A stretch of DNA of 59,002 nucleotides from Caulobacter sp. (GTDB lineage: Bacteria; Pseudomonadota; Alphaproteobacteria; Caulobacterales; Caulobacteraceae), in contig JARWZW010000033.1 of the NCBI GenBank assembly GCA_029866155.1, positions 1 through 59,002 on the forward strand, given 5' to 3'. Below are positions 25,028 through 34,693 of the stretch, in pieces. The notes under the pieces are model-generated. The model saw only the letters and a list, made by a program, of their open reading frames with translations, was not told the DNA's origin and ran no database searches. How positions within the stretch are numbered: position 1 is the stretch's first letter; each line of letters starts with the position of its first letter. A program made the translations under genes and the position numbers.

Positions 25028-27929
25028 CCTCGCACCTCAGGCACAGGGCGGCGGCCGATGTCACTTCCGGCAGTATCCGCCAGCATCGGGCGCATTTATG
25101 GCCGTCGGCGTTCGCTGGCTGGAACTTCACGCGAGCCCAAACCCCTTGGCTAGGATCTTGTTCCGTTTCGGTGGCTGCGATCGAGTCCCATTGATCAAGG
25201 TCGAACTTGGAATCCGAACTCAACACAACGGCCCTACTGGTTCTGAAAATTTCTGCGGCAACTTCATTCGATCCAAGTAGGGCCGCGATTTGACCGCTAA
25301 CAAGAACACTAACCACTGCGTCAAGGGGCGAACCGATCCGCTTTTCTCGCCTTTCAGCCTCCAAGGTCGCGGTGACCGTACCCACCACCCCCTTGATGTC
25401 CTCCCATTGCTTCGCGACCGCCTCATCCCGCCACTCCGCAGGCGTCTCCGGGATCACGCGGAAGGCGTTGTGCCCGGCGTCCGGGAAGCGGGTCAGCCAG
25501 GCCTCGTCCATGGTGAAGGGCGCGATGGGGCTGAGCCAGGCCGTCAGACGTTCGAAGACCAGATCCAGGACCGTGCGATAGGCGCGGCGGTTCAGGCTGT
25601 CCGGACGATCGCAATAGAGGCTGTCGCGGCGGATGTCGAAGAACAGCGACGACAGGTCGCCCTGGCAGAAATCGATCAGGGCCCGGATGACCGAGGAATA
25701 GTTCAGGCCCTCATATCCGGCGCGAACCTCGCCATCCAGCACCCAGAGCCTGTGAAGGATGTAGCGCTCCAGGGGCGGCATATCGGCCAGGGCGACCCGC
25801 TCTTCCTCGCGGAAGTCGGCCAGGGCGCCCAGCATGTAGCGCAGGGTGTTGCGCAGCTTTCGATAAGCGTCGGAGACACCGGCCAGGATGGTCTTGCCGA
25901 TCCGCTGATCCTCGGAATAGTCGACCATTGCGGTCCAGAGCCGCAGGATCTCGGCGCCGCTTTCCTTGATGATGTCCTGGGGCTCGATGGTGTTGCCCTT
26001 GGACTTGGACATCTTCTCCCCCTTTTCATCGAGGGTCATGCCGTGGGTCACCAGGGCCTTGTAGGGGGCGACGCCTCGGGTGCCACAGGCTTCGAGCAGA
26101 GAGGACTGGAACCAGCCCCGGTGCTGGTCGGAACCTTCCGAATAGAGGTCGGCAGGCCAGCGGGTGTTGGGACGCCCCTCCAGGGTGAAGGCATGGGTCG
26201 ATCCGGAATCGAACCAGACATCCAGGATGTCCTCGATCTTCTCAAAGGCTTCCGGATCGCGGTCCCCCAGGAAGTCGGAGGCTGGGCGCAGATACCAGGC
26301 GTCGGCCCCCTCGGCGGCGATCAGGGCGATGATCCGGGCATTGACCTCCGGGTCAACAAGGGGCTCGCCCGTGGCCTTGTCGACAAACATGGCCAGGGGC
26401 GTTCCCCAGGCCCGCTGACGGCTGATCAGCCAGTCGGGCCGGGTCTCGACCATGCCGCGCAGGCGGTTGTAGCCGCTGGCCGGATAGAATTTGGTCGCGT
26501 CCACCGCCGCCAGGGCTTTGTCCCGGAGGGAACCGCCCTCGCCTGGACCGTCCATGCGGACAAACCACTGCGGGGTATTCCGGAAGATGACCGGCGCCTT
26601 GGATCGCCAGCTGTGCGGATAGCTGTGTTCCAGGCGGCCCCGGGCCAGCAGGTTGCCGGCCTCGATAAGCTTTTCCATCACCGCCGGATTGGCCGGACCG
26701 AACTTGCCGAGCTTCTTGCCTTCCGTCTCCAGCACCTTGAGGCCGGCGAAAAGCGGGACATGGGGATAATAGGCGCCGTTGGGATCGACGACTTCCGGGA
26801 TCTCCTTGAAGCCGCTTTTCAGCCAGACCAGATAGTCCTCGGCCCCGTGGCCCGGCGCGGTATGGACAAAACCGGTCCCGGCGTCGTCGGTGACATGGTC
26901 GCCGGCCAGCAGGGGCACGGCGAATCCATAGCCCGCCCGATCATCGGAATCCGGAGCCAGGGCGGCCAGGGGATGGGCTGCGGTCAGGACCGCCGGGTTG
27001 ACGGTCTCGAGGCGGCTCCAGCTGGCCGCCTTGGCGGCTTTCAGGACCTCTTCTGCCAGCTTGTCAGCCAGGACGAGCCGGTCCCCGGGCTTGACCCAGG
27101 GTTCAAAGGCCAGCTCGGCCTCAAGACTCTCGATCCGGTAGAGGCCGTAGGCGATGGCCGGATTATAGGCGATGGCCCGGTTGGCGGGGATGGTCCAGGG
27201 GGTGGTGGTCCAGATCACCACGCAGGCGTCATCCAGACCGGCGGTGACCGGGAACTTGACCCAGACCGTCGGGCTGACATGGTCCTGATATTCCACCTCG
27301 GCCTCGGCCAGGGCGGTGCGCTCGACCGGACTCCACATCACCGGCTTGGAGCCGCGATAGACTTGGCCGCTGGCGACAAACTTGTGGAACTCGGCGACGA
27401 TGGTGGCTTCGCTGGTGAAGTCCATGGTGGCATAGCGGTTGGCCCAGTCGCCCAGGATGCCCAGCCGCTTGAAGCCGACCATCTGCACGTCGATCCAGCC
27501 GGCGGCGTATTCGCGGCAGCGGCTGCGAAACTCGGCGGGCGGCACCTCGTCCTTGGACCGGCCCTTGGCCTTGAATTCCTTTTCGATCTGCCATTCGATC
27601 GGCAGGCCGTGGCAGTCCCAACCGGGCACATAGTCAACGTCAAAGCCCAGCAGGAACCGGCTGCGAACCACGAAATCCTTCAGGGTCTTGTCCAGGGCAT
27701 GGCCGATATGGATGGCGCCATTGGCGTAGGGGGGGCCGTCATGCAGCACAAACAGCGGCGCGCCATCGGCCTGACGCTGTGCCCGGATGGCGTTGTAGAG
27801 GTCGGCGGCGTCCCAGCGGGCCAGGATTTCCGGCTCGAGCTTCGGAAGACCGGCGCGCATCGGGAAGGGCGTGTCGGGCAGAAAGACGGTCTCGCGGTAA
27901 TCGCGGGCGGGGGTGGCGTCGTCAGCCAT
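24990..27929 (-). CDS. ileS: Isoleucyl-tRNA synthetase
   Basis: The 979-residue class I synthetase has H74-I-G-H77 (AIHIGHALDK), an editing domain inserted in the Rossmann fold (VIWTTTPWTIPANRA), and K639-M-S-K-S. The C-terminal zinc finger (CARCW...CLRC) completes the family architecture. It charges tRNA-Ile with isoleucine. It is the first gene of the ileS-lspA-bamF-like-mutL run, and its 3' end overlaps lspA. The ATG at 27929 is clear. Confidence 0.97.
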   Translation of the reverse strand: MADDATPARDYRETVFLPDTPFPMRAGLPKLEPEILARWDAADLYNAIRAQRQADGAPLFVLHDGPPYANGAIHIGHALDKTLKDFVVRSRFLLGFDVDYVPGWDCHGLPIEWQIEKEFKAKGRSKDEVPPAEFRSRCREYAAGWIDVQMVGFKRLGILGDWANRYATMDFTSEATIVAEFHKFVASGQVYRGSKPVMWSPVERTALAEAEVEYQDHVSPTVWVKFPVTAGLDDACVVIWTTTPWTIPANRAIAYNPAIAYGLYRIESLEAELAFEPWVKPGDRLVLADKLAEEVLKAAKAASWSRLETVNPAVLTAAHPLAALAPDSDDRAGYGFAVPLLAGDHVTDDAGTGFVHTAPGHGAEDYLVWLKSGFKEIPEVVDPNGAYYPHVPLFAGLKVLETEGKKLGKFGPANPAVMEKLIEAGNLLARGRLEHSYPHSWRSKAPVIFRNTPQWFVRMDGPGEGGSLRDKALAAVDATKFYPASGYNRLRGMVETRPDWLISRQRAWGTPLAMFVDKATGEPLVDPEVNARIIALIAAEGADAWYLRPASDFLGDRDPEAFEKIEDILDVWFDSGSTHAFTLEGRPNTRWPADLYSEGSDQHRGWFQSSLLEACGTRGVAPYKALVTHGMTLDEKGEKMSKSKGNTIEPQDIIKESGAEILRLWTAMVDYSEDQRIGKTILAGVSDAYRKLRNTLRYMLGALADFREEERVALADMPPLERYILHRLWVLDGEVRAGYEGLNYSSVIRALIDFCQGDLSSLFFDIRRDSLYCDRPDSLNRRAYRTVLDLVFERLTAWLSPIAPFTMDEAWLTRFPDAGHNAFRVIPETPAEWRDEAVAKQWEDIKGVVGTVTATLEAERREKRIGSPLDAVVSVLVSGQIAALLGSNEVAAEIFRTSRAVVLSSDSKFDLDQWDSIAATETEQDPSQGVWARVKFQPANADGHKCARCWRILPEVTSAAALCLRCEDAVEARDKAQVA

Positions 27930-28103
27930 GGCAGGAACTCTGATCAGGGGTGTCGGGATTGGAGCGGGCTGTACAGCGTCCCGGCGTGCGCAACCGATGC
28001 CGGCGGCGTCACGCCGGGCGGGTAATTCGCAGGATCGTCTGTTCCAATCGCATGACCCGGCTCTAACAGAGGCCGGGCCATGACGCCAGCAGAGAGGGCC
28101 TTG

Positions 28104-28460
28104 TCAGATCTTGGTGTTGGCTTCCCGCAGAAGCTGGTCGCCGATCCAGCTGCAGACCCCGATGACGATGGCGCCCAGCAGGGCCGGGACGAAGCCGGCG
28201 ACCGTCAGGCCGGGCATGACCCAGGCGACAAGGCCCAACATGGCGGCGTTCACCACCAGAAGGAACAGTCCCAGGGTCAGGAAGGTCAGGGGAAAGGTAA
28301 TGAAGACCACGACCGGCCGGATGATGGCGTTGGCCAGGCCCAGCAACAGGGCGGCGATGACCAGGCTGGTCCAGCCATTGGTGTCGATGCCATCGACAAA
28401 TCGCTGGGCGAGCCAGAAACCGCCGACGCCAATGGCAAACCGGGCGAGGAAACGAAGCAT
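28104..28460 (-). CDS. Phage-holin-family (superfamily IV) four-helix membrane protein
   Basis: The 118-residue protein has four hydrophobic helices with the pattern of the Phage_holin_4_2 family: LLLGLANAIIRPVVVFITFPLTFLTLG and a fourth helix ending in GDQLL. Despite the name, most members are chromosomal proteins of unknown function, and no phage genes are nearby. The ATG at 28460 is chosen because the N-terminal helix starts there; a longer frame upstream is not family-like. Confidence 0.8.
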   Translation of the reverse strand: MLRFLARFAIGVGGFWLAQRFVDGIDTNGWTSLVIAALLLGLANAIIRPVVVFITFPLTFLTLGLFLLVVNAAMLGLVAWVMPGLTVAGFVPALLGAIVIGVCSWIGDQLLREANTKI

Positions 28461-28746
28461 GGGATCAGCCTGTGGGTTGGACTGTCGACACAATACGACG
28501 TCGCTGGGCTGGATCAACGCCCTGACGGCTCTCTTGGTTCCCGCCTTGCCGCGTCGAGGACGAGCGCGATCAGATGTCAGTGTTCGCACCTCAAGATGCT
28601 TTATTTAAATACACCACACCGCCCAGGAAACAGGGTTTAGGGCGCTTTACTATCCTTATTGAACATATCCTAAGACGCGAGGCACAGGCTTCTCTCGAGT
28701 TCGGGGGTTCCGCTGCGCGGGATCGAGTATCGGGGACCTGCCAGTC
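28461..28746. promoter_or_regulatory. Promoter region of the cpa/tad operon
   Basis: This 286-bp region lies between the divergent holin-family gene and cpaB. It contains an AT-rich patch (TTTATTTAAATAC at about 28600-28612) that stands out from the GC-rich surroundings and is the likely promoter area. I looked for a CtrA site (TTAA-N7-TTAA), which controls pilus genes in Caulobacter, and did not find a good one. No specific promoter elements are claimed. Confidence 0.4.
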
Positions 28747-29664
28747 ATGCGTCTCGCCACCATCATCAGCCTGGTCGCTTCTGCGGCTCTGGGGGTCGGG
28801 GCCCTGGTTGTCGCCAAGGTCTGGTTGCCGGCCGGAAAGACCGGCCAGGGTCTTGCTGCGGCCGCTGCGCCTGCCCAGCCCCTGGTTCCCGTGGTGGCCG
28901 CCCGCACCGACATCGCCTTCGGGGTCAAGCTGACCGCGAAGGACCTCAACCTGATCCAGCTGCCCAGGGACGCCGTGCCGGTGGGGGCCTATTCGACCAT
29001 CGAGCAGGTCACCGCCCTGGACGGCGGGGCGCCGGTCACCCTGGCAAGACTGACGGCCCGGGAGCCCCTGCTGCCCTCGAAACTGTCAGGCGGCGGGGTC
29101 AAGGCCAATGTCGCCGCGGTCATCGCGCCCGGCATGAGGGCCTATACGATCAAGGTGACCGATGTGACAGGTGGCGGCGGCCATGTCACCCCGGGAGACC
29201 GCGTCGATGTGCTGGTGGCCATGGAGCGGCCTACCGCCGGCTACCAGGCCGAAGGCTCCGAAAAGGCCATGGTCAGCGGCGCCGTCCTGCAGAATATCCG
29301 GGTTCTGGGCATGGACCTGGTGGCCGACCCGGCGGCCGTGGATAAGTTCATCCCCAAGACGGCAACGCTCGAGGTCAGCATGGACGACGCCGCCCGGCTG
29401 GCCCTGGCCTCCGAGACGGGAATCCTGTCCCTCGCCCTACGCCGGACCGGGGCCATGGAGATCGAGGACGAGAAACCGACCCGCACGCTGGACCTCGGCC
29501 AGCCGCCCCCGGCCCAGACCGTGCGACGGGCCACGGCGCCAAGGCGCACGCCAACGGTCGCCGCACCCGCCGTCCGGGTTGCAACCGAATCCAGCCTGAC
29601 CCTGGTGCAAGGCTCCGAACGCACCACGGTCCAGGTCGCAGCCGATCGTCAGGGAGGCCTGTGA
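28747..29664 (+). CDS. cpaB: Flp pilus assembly protein CpaB/RcpC
   Basis: The 305-residue protein has an N-terminal signal or anchor helix. A SAF domain follows at about 48-110 (VPVVAARTDIAFGVKLTAKDLNLI), then the RcpC/CpaB core (RAYTIKVTDVTGGGGHVTPGDRVDVLV and ILSLALRRTG). CpaB is a periplasmic component thought to support the secretin of the Tad pilus. It is the first gene of the operon; its stop overlaps the cpaC start. Confidence 0.92.
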   Translation: MRLATIISLVASAALGVGALVVAKVWLPAGKTGQGLAAAAAPAQPLVPVVAARTDIAFGVKLTAKDLNLIQLPRDAVPVGAYSTIEQVTALDGGAPVTLARLTAREPLLPSKLSGGGVKANVAAVIAPGMRAYTIKVTDVTGGGGHVTPGDRVDVLVAMERPTAGYQAEGSEKAMVSGAVLQNIRVLGMDLVADPAAVDKFIPKTATLEVSMDDAARLALASETGILSLALRRTGAMEIEDEKPTRTLDLGQPPPAQTVRRATAPRRTPTVAAPAVRVATESSLTLVQGSERTTVQVAADRQGGL

Positions 29665-31034
29665 TGCGTCATCCGACAGCGCTGTTCGCCGCCCTGGTCG
29701 GCCTGCTGGCCACCCCGGCCCTGGCCCAGCCTCCGGGCTTTTCCGGAGCGGTCGCCGACACCGATTTCCAGACCTTCACCACGGAGGCCGCCCCCAGCCG
29801 GCTGCTGACCGTAGCCAAGGACAAGTCGACCGCCTTTCGCCTGGCTGGAGCCGCCGGCAAGATCGTGGTGGCCCAGCCCGACATCGCCGAGATCGTCGCC
29901 AATACCGACCGCAGCATCTACATCCGGGGCAAGGCCCTGGGGGCCACCAACATCCTTGTCTATGACCAGTCCCGGCGGCTGATCGAGGTGATCGACGTCA
30001 AGGTCGGCCATGACCTGGCCGGCATCCAGGCGGACCTGGCGGCCGCCCTGCCCGGCGAGGTGATCAAGGTTTCCAACCTGGCCGACGGGCTGATGCTCAG
30101 CGGCGGGGTCTCGACCAGTTCGGTGGCGGCCCGGGCCCGGACCATCGCCGAGCGCTACGCCCCCCAGGCGGTCTCTTCCAGCCTGACCGTGGAGGCGGCG
30201 CAGCAGGTGATGCTGGAGGTGCGGATTCTGGAGGCCAGCCGCGACAGCCTGAAAGACTTCGGCATCAATATGAGCCTCCAGAACAACAGCGGGGTCATAT
30301 TCGGCTCTGGCCTTGGACTGGTCGGCAACAATCCGCCGCAGGGGGTTCTGCAGGTCTCGACCAATGTCGGCCCGACCTCCATCGACCTGACCCTTCAGGC
30401 CCTGGAGGAGAAGGGCATCATCCGCACCCTGGCGCGCCCCAACCTGGCGGCCATTTCAGGCGAGGAGGCCAGTTTCCTGGCCGGCGGCGAGTTCCCCTAT
30501 CCTGTGCCCAGCGGCAAGGACAATGTGACCATCGAGTTCAAGCCCTTCGGCGTGACCCTGAAGTTCACCCCGACGGTCGAGGACAGCGGCCTCATCCGGC
30601 TGAAGGTGGCGCCGGAGGTCAGTGCGCTGGACCCGACCAACGCCCTGCGTCTTGGCCAGTACGAGCTGCCGGCCCTGACCGTTCGTCGGGCGGCGACGAC
30701 CATCGAGCTGCAGAACGGCGAGAGCTTCGCCATCGCCGGCATGTTCCAGCAGGACTATGTCAACGCCGTGCGTCAGATCCCCTGGATCGGCGATGTCCCG
30801 GTCCTGGGCGCCCTTTTCAAATCAGGCCGCTGGCGCCGGTCGGAGACAGAGCTGCTGATTCTGGTCACGCCGCGCCTGACCACAGCCGCCCAGAGCCGGG
30901 CCCTGACCCCCAACCCCGAGATCGCCCGTCGGGAGCCCAGCGCCATCGACGTGATCTTCGACAGCCTGGTGATGGACAGGCCGATAAGCGAGCCGGTGGG
31001 GTTTGTGCAAGGCGACAGTCCGCCCGGCCCCTGA
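29664..31034 (+). CDS. cpaC: Flp pilus outer-membrane secretin CpaC/RcpA
   Basis: The 456-residue protein has a signal peptide ending in ALA-Q22. It has the pilus-secretin N-terminal domain (KIVVAQPDIAEIVAN...GATNILVYD), a BON-like segment, and a secretin domain. That domain ends with the signature IPWIGDVPVLGALF and then ETELLILVTPRL. It forms the outer-membrane pore of the Tad pilus. GGAGG precedes the ATG at 29664, which overlaps the cpaB stop (TGATG). Confidence 0.93.
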   Translation: MRHPTALFAALVGLLATPALAQPPGFSGAVADTDFQTFTTEAAPSRLLTVAKDKSTAFRLAGAAGKIVVAQPDIAEIVANTDRSIYIRGKALGATNILVYDQSRRLIEVIDVKVGHDLAGIQADLAAALPGEVIKVSNLADGLMLSGGVSTSSVAARARTIAERYAPQAVSSSLTVEAAQQVMLEVRILEASRDSLKDFGINMSLQNNSGVIFGSGLGLVGNNPPQGVLQVSTNVGPTSIDLTLQALEEKGIIRTLARPNLAAISGEEASFLAGGEFPYPVPSGKDNVTIEFKPFGVTLKFTPTVEDSGLIRLKVAPEVSALDPTNALRLGQYELPALTVRRAATTIELQNGESFAIAGMFQQDYVNAVRQIPWIGDVPVLGALFKSGRWRRSETELLILVTPRLTTAAQSRALTPNPEIARREPSAIDVIFDSLVMDRPISEPVGFVQGDSPPGP

Positions 31035-31092
31035 TCATCCCCATCGACTGCCCTGCCCTGCTGAACGCCATTTGTCTCGAGGACGCCAGACC

Positions 31093-32283
31093 ATGACCGC
31101 CACGACCTTCATCGCCCGCCGTATCCTGGTCGTTGGAGAGACCCTCGGCCAGGCAGCCCTGACAGCGTTTCCCGAGGCCCGGATCGAGGTGATCGCCGCC
31201 AGCCAGATGCCGGACCGCTGGACCTTTGGCGATGAACCGGAACTGGTCGTCATCGCGGCTGCGGCTGCTCCCGCCGAACAGATCGCCGCATTGATCGCCG
31301 CCATGGCCAGGAACACCGCGCCGCCGGCGGCCATACTGGCCGGAGCGGACATTCCCGTAAGCCTGGTCCGGGCCCTGCTGAAGCTCCCGCGGGCCGATGT
31401 GGTCGAGGCGCCCTATCGCCCGGAGGACCTGGCCGAGGCTGCGACTCCACTGTTGCGTCCGCTGGATCTTCCGGCGGCGGCCCCGACGGGCGGCCGCTGC
31501 TGGACCGTGGCCAGCGCTGTGGGCGGCGCAGGCGCCACGACCCTGGCCATCGAAATGGCTGCAGCCCTGGTCGAACGGGCGGCCGGCAAGAAGCGCGTCG
31601 GTCTTGTGGACCTGAATCTGGCCGACGGGGCCGCCGCCGCCTATCTGGGCGCCGCCGCCAACATGATGCTGGGCCGGGCCTCGGCTGCGCCCGACCGGAT
31701 CGACGCCGCCCTGCTGGAGGTCTTCGCCTCTCCGGCCGCGGGCGGTTTCGACCTGATCGCCCAGGCTCGCGATCCGCACGGATTTGAATCGGTCTCCGCC
31801 GAGGCTGTGGTCCGGGTGCTGGAAACGGCCTGTCAGGTCTATGACTTCGTCATTGTCGACGCCCCACGCCACAGGCGGGCCTGGACCCTGGATGTCTTCG
31901 CCGGTTCCGACGCCCTGCTTCTCGTCTCGGAACTGACCGTTCCGGCCCTGCTGGCCGCCCGGGCCATGGCCGGCGAACTGGAAGCCGACCTGCCGGAAGG
32001 ACCGGCCCCGCGCATCATTCTGAACCGCCTGGCCAAGCGGGTCTTCGGCCCGGCGCCCTCCATGGGAGAGGCCGAAAAGGCTCTGGGTCGAAAGGCCGAC
32101 GCCGGCCTGACCAGCGACTGGGAAGCCGCCGCCGCCAGCGTCAATCTGGGCGGGCCGATCAGGTCGCACCGGCCCAAGTCGCGGATCGCAAAGGATGTCG
32201 ACGCCCTGGTTGACCGGCTGCTGGCCACCAGCCTGCCCCTGCCTGGCGCCCCGACCCTGACCCTGCCGGCAAGGGCCGCCTGA
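31093..32283 (+). CDS. cpaE: Flp pilus assembly ATPase-like protein CpaE/TadZ
   Basis: The 396-residue protein has an N-terminal receiver-like domain without the phosphorylation residues (about 8-122) and a MinD/ParA-like domain. The P-loop region reads SAVGGAGATTLA at 141-152, so both lysines of the deviant Walker A motif are replaced, as often in CpaE. CpaE/TadZ positions the pilus machine at the pole. The ATG at 31093 has GAGG upstream. In Caulobacter cpaD lies directly before cpaE; here there are only 58 bp and no cpaD. Confidence 0.9.
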   Translation: MTATTFIARRILVVGETLGQAALTAFPEARIEVIAASQMPDRWTFGDEPELVVIAAAAAPAEQIAALIAAMARNTAPPAAILAGADIPVSLVRALLKLPRADVVEAPYRPEDLAEAATPLLRPLDLPAAAPTGGRCWTVASAVGGAGATTLAIEMAAALVERAAGKKRVGLVDLNLADGAAAAYLGAAANMMLGRASAAPDRIDAALLEVFASPAAGGFDLIAQARDPHGFESVSAEAVVRVLETACQVYDFVIVDAPRHRRAWTLDVFAGSDALLLVSELTVPALLAARAMAGELEADLPEGPAPRIILNRLAKRVFGPAPSMGEAEKALGRKADAGLTSDWEAAAASVNLGGPIRSHRPKSRIAKDVDALVDRLLATSLPLPGAPTLTLPARAA

Positions 32284-33686
32284 TGGCCCGGTTCTCCTTT
32301 CGACGCGCGGTCGCCGCCGCGCCCGCCACGCCGCCCCTGGCCGCCGTTTCGGTCGGTCCGGTCCTGAACCTCGCCTCGGCGCCCGAGCCCGCGCCCCCCA
32401 ACCTCCAGGCCAGCGACGAACTGCTGGACATGCGGCTCCGGCTCCATGCCCGGCTGATCGAGGAGATCGATCTGGGCAAGCTGGGTGAACTGGACGAGGC
32501 GGAAATGCGCCGTCAGGTCCGGCGGCTGGTCGGGGATTTCGCCAAGGACAGCCGGCTGGCCCTCAATACTGTCGAACTGGACCAGCTGGGCGCCGAGGTG
32601 TTTGACGAGATGGTTGGGCTGGGGCCCATCGAACCGCTGCTGAAGGACGAGTCGATCAACGACATCCTGATCAACGGTCCCAACCAGGTCTATGTCGAGC
32701 GGCGGGGTGAACTGGAACTGACCCCGGTCCGCTTCCGGGACAATGATCACCTGTTGCGGATCGTGAACCGCATCGTGGCGGCGGTGGGACGGCGGATCGA
32801 CGAGAGCTCGCCCATGGTCGACGCCCGCCTGGCGGACGGCAGCCGGGTCAATGCCGCCATCTATCCGATCACCATCGACGGGGCCGCCGTCTCGATCCGC
32901 AAATTCTCCAAGAAGCCCCTCAGCCTGGAGCGGCTGGTGGGGGTCGGGGCCATGCCGGCCTGTGTGGCGGAATTCCTCTATGGCGCCGTCCGCAGCCGGG
33001 TCTCCACGGTGATCAGCGGCGGTACAGGCTCTGGAAAGACCACCCTGCTGAACGCCTTTTCCGCCGCCATCAGCCCGGGCGAGCGGCTGATCACCATCGA
33101 GGACGCCGCCGAACTGCAGCTGCAGCAGCCCCATGTGGTGCGGATGGAGACCCGGCCGCCCAATATCGAGGGCAAGGGCGAGATCCGGCAGCGTGAGCTG
33201 GTCAAGAACGCCCTGCGGATGCGGCCGGACCGGGTGATTCTGGGGGAGGTCCGGGGCGAGGAGGCCTTCGACATGCTTCAGGCCATGAACACCGGCCATG
33301 AAGGCTCCATGGCGACGATCCACGCCAACACCCCTCGCGACGCCATCACCCGCCTGGAACAGATGGTCGCCATGGGCGGCATGAGGCTGACCCCTGAAAG
33401 CATCCGGGGCCAGATCGCCTCGGCCGTGGGGATGATCGTCCAGGTCATGCGGCTGTCCGACGGCAAGCGGAAGGTCATGAGCGTCTCGGAGATCACCGGC
33501 ATGGAGGGTCAAGTGGTCCAGATGCAGGAGATCTTCGCCTTTCACCGGCTGGGCGTGGAGGCCGACGGGACGGTGGTGGGCGAGTTTCGCGCCACCGGCC
33601 TGCGCCCTCGCTGCCTGGACGAGATGCAGCGGCGCGGCATCCATTTCGACACCGCCCATTTCGACCCGCAAAGACCGCTGACATGA
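32283..33686 (+). CDS. cpaF: Flp pilus assembly ATPase CpaF/TadA
   Basis: The 467-residue hexameric secretion ATPase has Walker A GGTGSGKT at 246-253, the Asp box [10 protein letters not shown] near 271, Walker [14 protein letters not shown] near 318-330, and the His box [14 protein letters not shown] near 337-350. It powers assembly and, in some systems, retraction of the Tad pilus from the cytoplasmic face. The ATG overlaps the cpaE stop (TGATG), so translation is coupled. Confidence 0.96.
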   Translation: MARFSFRRAVAAAPATPPLAAVSVGPVLNLASAPEPAPPNLQASDELLDMRLRLHARLIEEIDLGKLGELDEAEMRRQVRRLVGDFAKDSRLALNTVELDQLGAEVFDEMVGLGPIEPLLKDESINDILINGPNQVYVERRGELELTPVRFRDNDHLLRIVNRIVAAVGRRIDESSPMVDARLADGSRVNAAIYPITIDGAAVSIRKFSKKPLSLERLVGVGAMPACVAEFLYGAVRSRVSTVISGGTGSGKTTLLNAFSAAISPGERLITIEDAAELQLQQPHVVRMETRPPNIEGKGEIRQRELVKNALRMRPDRVILGEVRGEEAFDMLQAMNTGHEGSMATIHANTPRDAITRLEQMVAMGGMRLTPESIRGQIASAVGMIVQVMRLSDGKRKVMSVSEITGMEGQVVQMQEIFAFHRLGVEADGTVVGEFRATGLRPRCLDEMQRRGIHFDTAHFDPQRPLT

Positions 33687-33719
33687 GGCCGCGTCTCAAC
33701 CGAATCCGGGAGGCCCGGC

Positions 33720-34688
33720 ATGGCTGACATCCCCCTGGACGCCCGGACGGCCTTCCTGATCCTGGTCTTTGCAGCGGTGTTCACCGCTGGACAGGCTGTC
33801 TGGGGACTGGCCCGGGTGGGGGTCAACCGGCGCAAGGTCAACAAGCGCCTGGCGACCGCCGAAAAGACCGGCTCGCTGGAGCAGCTGGTCCTGGAGCTGC
33901 GCAAGCAGCGGGGCCTGTCGGCGGACGGGTCGGTCAAGGGCGGCCTGGGCTGGTTCTCAGACCTGGTCATCCGGTCAGGCCTGCGGTTCGAGCCACAGCG
34001 CTGGGCCCTGATGTCCCTGGCCGGCGGGGCGGGCGTGGGGATGGTGCTGTTCCTCTGGAGCCGCAATCCGGTCCTGGCCGGCGCCATTGGCCTGGTCGTG
34101 GCGGTGGTCGCACCGGTCATGGTGCTGAAATTCAAGGCCGGGGCCCGGGCCAAGGCCATCGGCCTGCAGCTGCCCAACGCCCTTGAGGTGATCGTCCGCA
34201 GCCTTGAGGCCGGCCATCCGGTGCCCACGGCCATCGCCCTGGTCGGCCGGGAAATGCCGGACCCCCTGGGCAGCGAGTTTGGCATGGCCGGGGACGAGAT
34301 CGCCTATGGCGCCACCCTTGAACAGGCCGTGGGCCGGATCGCCGACCGCTGCCGCCATCCGGACATGGACCTGTTCGCAGCCACCATCCGGCTGCAGGAG
34401 AAGTCCGGGGGCAACCTGACCGGCCTTCTGAAGATGAACGCCAAGGCCGTGCGCGAACGCCACAAGATGCGGCTGAAGATCAAGGCCGCCTCGTCCGAGG
34501 GCCGGGCCAGCGCCATCATCCTGACCTCGGCGCCCTTCGGGGTTCTGGCCATCCTGACGGTCGCCAGCCCGCATTTCTATGGCGATGTGATCGGCGAGCG
34601 GCCGGTGCAGATCGGGCTGGCGATCTTTGGCGGCTGGATGTTCCTCGGCAACATGGTCATGCGGCGCATGATCGACATGAGGATCTGA
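33720..34688 (+). CDS. tadB: Flp pilus inner-membrane platform protein TadB
   Basis: The 322-residue protein has an N-terminal helix, paired helices near 90-135, the GspF-type cytoplasmic domain (LEAGHPVPTAIALVGREMPDPLGSEF...EKSGGNLTGLL), and two C-terminal helices. TadB and TadC form the inner-membrane platform driven by CpaF. It starts 33 bp after cpaF with GGGAGG in front and ends 5 bp before tadC. Confidence 0.93.
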   Translation: MADIPLDARTAFLILVFAAVFTAGQAVWGLARVGVNRRKVNKRLATAEKTGSLEQLVLELRKQRGLSADGSVKGGLGWFSDLVIRSGLRFEPQRWALMSLAGGAGVGMVLFLWSRNPVLAGAIGLVVAVVAPVMVLKFKAGARAKAIGLQLPNALEVIVRSLEAGHPVPTAIALVGREMPDPLGSEFGMAGDEIAYGATLEQAVGRIADRCRHPDMDLFAATIRLQEKSGGNLTGLLKMNAKAVRERHKMRLKIKAASSEGRASAIILTSAPFGVLAILTVASPHFYGDVIGERPVQIGLAIFGGWMFLGNMVMRRMIDMRI

Positions 34689-34693
34689 CCGCC

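Noticed and set aside
28104..28460. Holin-family gene as evidence of a prophage
   Set aside because: The family is widespread in chromosomes, and no other phage gene lies nearby.
28461..28746. CtrA binding site upstream of cpaB
   Set aside because: The AT-rich patch contains TTTAAA but not two TTAA half sites seven bases apart.
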